A stretch of 10,585 nt of DNA from Actinobacteria bacterium UBA5976 (GTDB taxonomy: Bacteria; Actinomycetota; Actinomycetes; S36-B12; UBA5976). Shown here piece by piece: positions 7,806 to 10,585 of the stretch (position 1 is the first letter of the stretch; every line of letters starts with the position of its first letter). A program made the translations under genes and the position numbers. The stretch spans positions 17,771-28,355 of the forward strand of contig DJBM01000088.1 in the NCBI GenBank assembly GCA_002430405.1, given 5' to 3'. The notes beneath the pieces are model-generated. The model searched no databases and was not told the DNA's origin. It saw nothing but the letters and a program-made list of their open reading frames with translations.

Positions 7806-7826
7806 TAGACCGTAACTCAAGGTCTA
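7806..7826. promoter_or_regulatory. Inverted repeat before proline dehydrogenase, candidate operator
   Basis: TAGACC, 9 nt, GGTCTA: a perfect 6-bp dyad of 21 bp total, 16 nt before the ATG. The left arm TAGACC and the overlapping TAATAC (7825-7830) could each be a -10 box, so a dimeric repressor here could block transcription. The arms are too short and the flanks have no T run, so a terminator is unlikely. Confidence 0.4.
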
Positions 7827-7842
7827 ATACGGCAGGAGAATC

Positions 7843-8772
7843 ATGCTTCGCGAATTATTGGTTTCGGCGTCCCGAAGTGAAAAGTTGGAGCACCTAGTTT
7901 CTACCTCACCTCTTAGTCGTGGTGTGGTAAAACGATTTGTAGCCGGAACTACGACAGCGGATGTTATTTCCACAGTGCAGGGCTTACATGACAATGGTTT
8001 GTTAGCTTCCGTAGATCGCTTGGGCGAAGACACCTTAGATCGCGCGGCAGCTGATGCAACAGTTTCCGATTACAAAGATGTGCTTAATGCACTTTCAAGT
8101 TCGGGCTTAACTGGAACTGCTGAAGTCTCAGTTAAGTTATCAGCAGTCGGCCAGGCACTTGGCGCAGATGGTGAAAAAATTGCCCTGGAAAACGGGCTTG
8201 CAATTTGTGCGGTGGCAAAGGCTGTTGGAACAACTGTTACTTTCGACATGGAAGACCACACCACAATTGACTCAACACTTCGAATCCTCTCCGCGATTCG
8301 ATCCGAGTACCCTTCTGCTGGTGGGGTGCTGCAAGCACAGTTACTTCGCACTGAAGATGACGTTGCTGCGTATTCTTATCAAGATTCTCGAATCCGGTTA
8401 TGCAAAGGTGCCTACGCTGAAGCTTCCGACGTTGCATATGTAGAGCGCATCGAAATCGACAAAGCATACGTTCGCAGCATGCGAAATCTAATTGAGTCCA
8501 CTGCGTACCCAATGTTGGCCACACATGATCCTCGATTAATTCAAATTGGCCAGGCTCTTGCTTTAAGTAGTGGCCGCGATAAGTCCTCCTTTGAATTCCA
8601 GATGCTTCTTGGAGTGCGCCCAGAAGAGCAACTTCGCCTCGCAGAACTCGGTCACAGGGTACGAATTTATGTTCCGTATGGCCAGCAGTGGTACCCGTAT
8701 TTAATGCGTCGAATGGCAGAAAAGCCATCGAACTTGGCGCTGTTCTTGCGCTCCTTAATTTCAAAAGGCTAG
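7843..8772 (+). CDS. Proline dehydrogenase (monofunctional PRODH)
   Basis: A 309-residue FAD-dependent enzyme that oxidises L-proline to pyrroline-5-carboxylate and passes electrons to quinone at the membrane. The beta/alpha-barrel signatures are complete: EVSVKLSAVGQALG, FDMEDHTTIDSTL, LQAQLLRTEDD, RIRLCKGAYAE, YPMLATHDPRLI, FEFQMLLGVRPE and VRIYVPYGQQWYPYLMRRMA. Length fits the single-domain form; there is no P5C dehydrogenase domain or gene in the window. The start is supported by AGGAG at 7834-7838, 4 nt before ATG. The TAG stop abuts the ATG of a decayed proC, with AAAGG at the end of this gene as the old ribosome site, so the two were once translationally coupled. A 21-bp dyad lies in the promoter region. 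Confidence 0.95.
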   Translation: MLRELLVSASRSEKLEHLVSTSPLSRGVVKRFVAGTTTADVISTVQGLHDNGLLASVDRLGEDTLDRAAADATVSDYKDVLNALSSSGLTGTAEVSVKLSAVGQALGADGEKIALENGLAICAVAKAVGTTVTFDMEDHTTIDSTLRILSAIRSEYPSAGGVLQAQLLRTEDDVAAYSYQDSRIRLCKGAYAEASDVAYVERIEIDKAYVRSMRNLIESTAYPMLATHDPRLIQIGQALALSSGRDKSSFEFQMLLGVRPEEQLRLAELGHRVRIYVPYGQQWYPYLMRRMAEKPSNLALFLRSLISKG

Positions 8773-8945
8773 ATGTAAATCACGAGCACCGCGATCTTTG
8801 GTGCGGGTGTTATAGGACGAGGCCCTGCTCGCTGGACTTGTGCACGCGGGCGTGTGGGTATGCAATAGCCAGTTCTTTTGAGCTAAGAAGAATAGGTCGA
8901 AGTTCATTCATGAGGTGCCCAAATTACACCGATGTAACTTGCTGA
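8773..8945 (+). pseudogene. proC: proC remnant (pyrroline-5-carboxylate reductase N-terminus)
   Basis: Read across frame changes, the DNA spells a ProC N-terminus. ATG 8773, next to the upstream stop and preceded by AAAGG (8763-8767), is followed by a TAA at codon 2 (one base from AAA Lys). Then comes TAIFGAGVIG (8788-8817), the NAD(P)-binding GxGxxG. An extra C at 8818 shifts the frame, and EALLAGLVHAGVW continues at 8819-8857. A second shift near 8855-8862 leads to YAIASSFELRRIGRSSF and YTDVT up to a stop at 8943-8945. This follows the ProC order G.G.IGEALL.GL..AG then ..ER..R...L...Y.V.VT. The remaining roughly 200 codons are absent before the HTH gene. In M. tuberculosis proC (Rv0500) also sits immediately before the HTH gene Rv0500A, so position supports the call. 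With three lesions and a missing 3' end it cannot make enzyme. Confidence 0.72.
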
Positions 8946-8960
8946 GTTTTTAATCTGACT

Positions 8961-8989
8961 TTCACTTGAGCCCCATTCGCCACTAATGT
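8961..8989 (+). promoter_or_regulatory. Candidate promoter for the HTH gene
   Basis: TTCACT (8961-8966) and TAATGT (8984-8989) are 17 nt apart, a fair match to the housekeeping sigma pattern. It would give a leader of about 70 nt before ATG 9069. The stretch 8946-9068 otherwise holds only the short upstream frame described separately. Confidence 0.35.
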
Positions 8990-9022
8990 AAGCAACTACG
9001 TACAAGTGTGATGTTCAGCCCG

Positions 9023-9082
9023 GAGGGGAAGCCGGTGCTTAACTCGCACAGAATGGTGTCGGTGACCTATGGGTGCATCTAA
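9023..9082 (+). promoter_or_regulatory. Possible 15-codon upstream reading frame overlapping the HTH start
   Basis: GGAGGGGAA (9022-9030) is the strongest ribosome site in this part of the window, yet it precedes GTG 9035, not the HTH gene. From GTG 9035 a 15-codon frame (MLNSHRMVSVTYGCI) runs to TAA 9080-9082, crossing ATG 9069 in another frame. The HTH ATG has no clear site of its own. Translational coupling by a leader peptide would explain this; chance is possible. Confidence 0.3.
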
Positions 9083-9275
9083 TGAACGTCCTCTCGGAGA
9101 GGTTCGGTTTTTAACCGTTGCTGAAGTTGCAACCGCTATGCGAGTTTCAAAAATGACTGTGTACCGATTGGTTCACAGCGGTGAGTTGCCAGCAGTTCAA
9201 GTTGGTCGCTCATTTCGAATTCCAGAACAGTCAGTTCACACCTACTTACAAGAATCATTTGTCGAAGCTGGTTAA
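9069..9275 (+). CDS. Small HTH DNA-binding protein (excisionase/MerR-type, Rv0500A-like)
   Basis: A 68-residue protein that is almost entirely one winged helix-turn-helix domain of the MerR/excisionase type: LTVAEVATAMRVSKMTVYRLVHSGELPAVQVGRSFRIPEQSVHTYL, in which the recognition helix is around SKMTVYRLV and the wing around GRSFRIP. It closely resembles M. tuberculosis Rv0500A and is related in fold to the developmental regulator BldC. Lack of an effector domain and its place in a conserved chromosomal block argue for a transcription factor rather than a phage excisionase. ATG 9069 is the first possible start, as TGA lies in frame at 9063. It has no good ribosome site, but an overlapping upstream frame does. 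The 33-codon bS22 gene follows 121 nt downstream, with repeats between that are candidate targets. Confidence 0.9.
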   Translation: MGASNERPLGEVRFLTVAEVATAMRVSKMTVYRLVHSGELPAVQVGRSFRIPEQSVHTYLQESFVEAG

Positions 9276-9358
9276 TGAGCGGGCTTACATCGCGAATGTT
9301 AATGAGCCGAATTACGTTGTGAATTAAGTGCGCCGTAATTATCCCCAAGTTAAGTGCG
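9271..9358 (+). repeat. Four TTAA-led repeats at about 26-nt period, candidate operator array
   Basis: TTAATGAGC occurs at 9272 and 9299, and TTAAGTGCG at 9324 and 9350. Start-to-start distances are 27, 25 and 26 nt, about 2.5 helical turns. The first copy overlaps the HTH stop codon; the last abuts TAGACT (9359-9364), a possible -10 for bS22. An inverted repeat AATTACG/CGTAATT (9310-9316, 9334-9340) is interleaved. The region has no coding potential. Confidence 0.4.
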
Positions 9359-9396
9359 TAGACTCGTAGTGAACAACAAATGTAAAGGTGGTCCAA

Positions 9397-9498
9397 ATGG
9401 GCTCGGTGATCAAGAAGCGCCGCAAGCGCATGGCCAAGAAGAAGCATCGCAAGATGCTTAAGAAGACGCGTTCACAGCGTCGAAATAAAAGTAAATAA
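9397..9498 (+). CDS. Small ribosomal protein bS22 (AURKAIP1/COX24-domain)
   Basis: A 33-residue, extremely basic peptide: MGSVIKKRRKRMAKKKHRK followed by LKKTRSQRRNKSK. Nearly every position matches the actinobacterial family of which M. tuberculosis Rv0500B is a member. In mycobacterial ribosome structures this peptide is bS22, a 30S protein near the decoding region, related to the C-terminus of mitochondrial mS38 (AURKAIP1). It is easy to miss because of its size. AAAGGTGG at 9384-9391 is a good ribosome site 5 nt before ATG. The first codons prefer AAG and CGC over AAA, unlike the AT-leaning neighbours, as expected for a highly expressed gene. The place after the HTH gene and before a convergent SerB1-like gene is the usual actinobacterial arrangement. 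Confidence 0.93.
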   Translation: MGSVIKKRRKRMAKKKHRKMLKKTRSQRRNKSK

Positions 9499-9506
9499 CT
9501 TTTACG

Positions 9507-9566
9507 AAAAAAACTTCAGGCGCGGGAGCGCCGGGATGCCGCAATTGCGAGCCCGGCACCCGCGCC
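9507..9566 (-). terminator. Intrinsic terminator of the HAD phosphatase gene
   Basis: Read on the minus strand: GGCGCGGG pairs with CCCGCGCC (9566-9559 with 9526-9519), an inner GCCGGG/CCCGGC pairs at 9557-9552 with 9535-9530, and the loop contains the palindrome GCAATTGC. The stem is followed after TGAAG by seven T (9513-9507). The structure overlaps the last codons and the stop of the gene. On the plus strand no T run follows, so it acts mainly on the minus-strand transcript. Confidence 0.75.
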
Positions 9567-10364
9567 TACTAATGCAATGGCTGTTGCGCCAACTGGTATC
9601 CCGTAACGTTTTACCAGCCGCTGGCGGCGAAAATCGTGGATTGGCCAGTTATGAGAATTCGCATGATTTCGCAAAGTAGAGTCCGGATTTATCGCAGTTG
9701 GATTTCCAACACTGCTCAGTAGGGGTATGTCGTTACTGGAATCTGAATACGCAAAACTGTGATCGAGATTAATTCCCTTTTCCTCGGCAAGTTGCGAAAC
9801 TGCGAGTGCTTTTTGCTCGCCATGCATCGGTGGACTTTTTAACTTTCCGGTGTACTTGCCATTTTCTATTTCGCTCACCGTGGCAATTGCCCCAGATAAT
9901 CCAAGTTTGGTAGCAATGATGTTAGCGAGTTCGATAGGCGCAGCCGAAACTAACCAAACTTGATGTCCCGCTGCAAGATGAATTTGAGCTAATTGCACAG
10001 TACCTGGCCAAATTTTGTCAGCCATGATTTCATCAAAAATTTCTTCTGATAGAGCAGTTACTTGTTCAACTGATCTGCCAGTAACAAACGACAAGGCATT
10101 TTCTGTGATTCGTGCCATGTCGGACAGATTCTCGGAACCGTAAGTTAAAAACTTCCCTTGCGCAATTGCAAAGTTTGCTAAGTCTGTGGCGCTTAAAAAT
10201 TTTCGCGCAAAAAGACCACGGGCAAGATGAAAAATACTGGCGCCACGCATAATTGTGTTATCAATGTCAAAAAATGCACCGATGTTTTGGGACTCAATCA
10301 AAGGCTCGTTAGCTGCGCTCTGGCGCAGATCGGCCTGATTTTTTACATGATCGCTTGCAGTCAC
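9516..10364 (-). CDS. HAD-IB family phosphatase (SerB1-like) with C-terminal membrane anchor
   Basis: A 282-residue haloacid-dehalogenase-type hydrolase of the phosphoserine-phosphatase-like IB group. The nucleophile loop is FFDIDNT (D33 nucleophile, D35 acid/base), motif II lies in VWLVSAAP, and the metal-binding loop is SDSSNDIPLL (about D208, D212). GRSVEQ, EEIFDEIMADKIWPGT, AYSDS and AINPD follow M. tuberculosis Rv0505c (SerB1). One hydrophobic helix at about 257-277 (VGATAIALVGAGAGLAIAA) followed by SRRSRA suggests a C-terminal membrane tail. Phosphoserine is not assured as substrate; other members act on lipid or sugar phosphates. The frame is open to 10529, but GTG 10364 is chosen: family similarity starts near residue 28, TACGCT ends 6 nt before this GTG, and a longer form would overlap the divergent glutaredoxin gene by over 80 nt. 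Confidence 0.88.
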   Translation of the reverse strand: MTASDHVKNQADLRQSAANEPLIESQNIGAFFDIDNTIMRGASIFHLARGLFARKFLSATDLANFAIAQGKFLTYGSENLSDMARITENALSFVTGRSVEQVTALSEEIFDEIMADKIWPGTVQLAQIHLAAGHQVWLVSAAPIELANIIATKLGLSGAIATVSEIENGKYTGKLKSPPMHGEQKALAVSQLAEEKGINLDHSFAYSDSSNDIPLLSSVGNPTAINPDSTLRNHANSHNWPIHDFRRQRLVKRYGIPVGATAIALVGAGAGLAIAASRRSRA

Positions 10365-10370
10365 TTTTAA

Positions 10371-10376
10371 AGCGTA
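10371..10376 (-). promoter_or_regulatory. -10 box TACGCT before the HAD gene
   Basis: On the minus strand TACGCT fits TAnnnT and ends 6 nt before GTG 10364, which has no Shine-Dalgarno site. This supports both the start choice and a leaderless transcript. Confidence 0.45.
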
Positions 10377-10446
10377 CTGGGAAATCCTTACTGGGAACTT
10401 GAAATGCAATGTGCCACACTGGGTGCAACTCGAAGGAAGTAAAAAC

Positions 10447-10585
10447 ATGGATTCACGACTGGTTCTCATAGCAAAACCAGAGTGCCACTTATGTGAGAAC
10501 GCAAGGTTAATAATTGCTAAAGTGTGCACGGAACTTGGCGAAACGTGGAGTGAATTATCAATCCTGGACGATGCACAGCTCGCTG
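10447..10585 (+). CDS. Glutaredoxin-like thioredoxin-fold protein, 5' part
   Basis: The first 46 codons of a gene cut by the window end. MDSRLVLIAKPECHLCENAR begins with a beta strand followed by the redox motif CHLC (Cys13, Cys16), then an amphipathic helix and ELSILDDAQLA, which fits the small glutaredoxin-family (DUF836-like) proteins of about 80-90 residues that use Cys-x-x-Cys for thiol-disulphide exchange. AAGGAAG at 10433-10439 is a good ribosome site 7 nt before ATG. It is divergent from the HAD gene with 82 nt between. In actinobacteria such a gene often lies before rex and hemA; whether that holds here is outside the window. Confidence 0.82.
   Translation, partial: MDSRLVLIAKPECHLCENARLIIAKVCTELGETWSELSILDDAQLA

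Noticed and set aside
8688..8945. 85-codon open frame spanning the end of PRODH and beyond
   Set aside because: Its first part is an out-of-frame shadow of PRODH; only its last third has meaning, as one frame of the proC remnant.
9020..9060. Cobalamin-riboswitch-like core GGGAAGCCGGTG
   Set aside because: Only this short piece matches; the following conserved AATCC and the CCCGC-ACTG parts and flanking stems are not recognisable. The GGAGGGG is better explained as a ribosome site.
9069..9275. HTH protein as a phage excisionase marking a mobile element
   Set aside because: The protein matches the chromosomal Rv0500A-type regulator, lies in conserved order before bS22, and no integrase, att repeat or other mobile gene is nearby.
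10365..10529. Longer N-terminus of the HAD gene (open frame up to 10529)
   Set aside because: The extension has no family similarity, overlaps the divergent glutaredoxin gene and its ribosome site, and lies upstream of the -10-like box.

Overview
The window reads as chromosomal DNA from an actinobacterium with moderate GC (mid-to-high 40s % by eye, not computed). Three neighbourhoods point to Actinomycetota. These are a radA-disA pair; a Ppx/GppA phosphatase resembling M. tuberculosis Rv0496; and a block of small HTH regulator, 33-residue ribosomal protein bS22, SerB1-like HAD phosphatase and glutaredoxin, which resembles the mycobacterial Rv0500A-Rv0500B-Rv0505c region. The low GC and tight spacing would suit a streamlined planktonic lineage, but that is inference. 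No phage, IS, CRISPR, tRNA or rRNA was seen.

Layout. 1-2906 (+): a cytochrome P450 of the CYP125/CYP142/CYP124 type and an APC-superfamily permease, ending in a perfect 18-bp-stem terminator. 2974-3426 (+): a membrane-anchored protein whose C-terminal domain is cut short where it meets disA. 3409-6778 (-): a Cys-rich putative metal-binding protein, then radA, then disA. Recombination repair and c-di-AMP synthesis are therefore probably co-expressed. 6847-7779 (+): exopolyphosphatase-like gene, divergent from the Cys-rich gene. 7843-8772 (+): proline dehydrogenase. 8773-8945 (+): a decayed remnant of proC (pyrroline-5-carboxylate reductase) abutting the proline dehydrogenase stop. 9069-9498 (+): HTH regulator and bS22. 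9516-10364 (-): HAD phosphatase with its own terminator. 10447-10585 (+): start of a glutaredoxin-like gene running off the window.

Three things stand out. (1) The proC fossil has a ribosome site, an ATG, a stop at codon 2, two frame changes and a missing 3' two-thirds. (2) Five genes have a TAnnnT box ending exactly 6-7 nt before the start codon and no convincing Shine-Dalgarno site, which suggests widespread leaderless transcription. (3) The gap between the HTH gene and bS22 holds four TTAA-led repeats at a period of about 26 nt, a candidate operator array.

Nothing here is a clear novel defence or mobile system. Most genes are housekeeping, and the interest lies in gene decay, start architecture and possible regulatory arrays.
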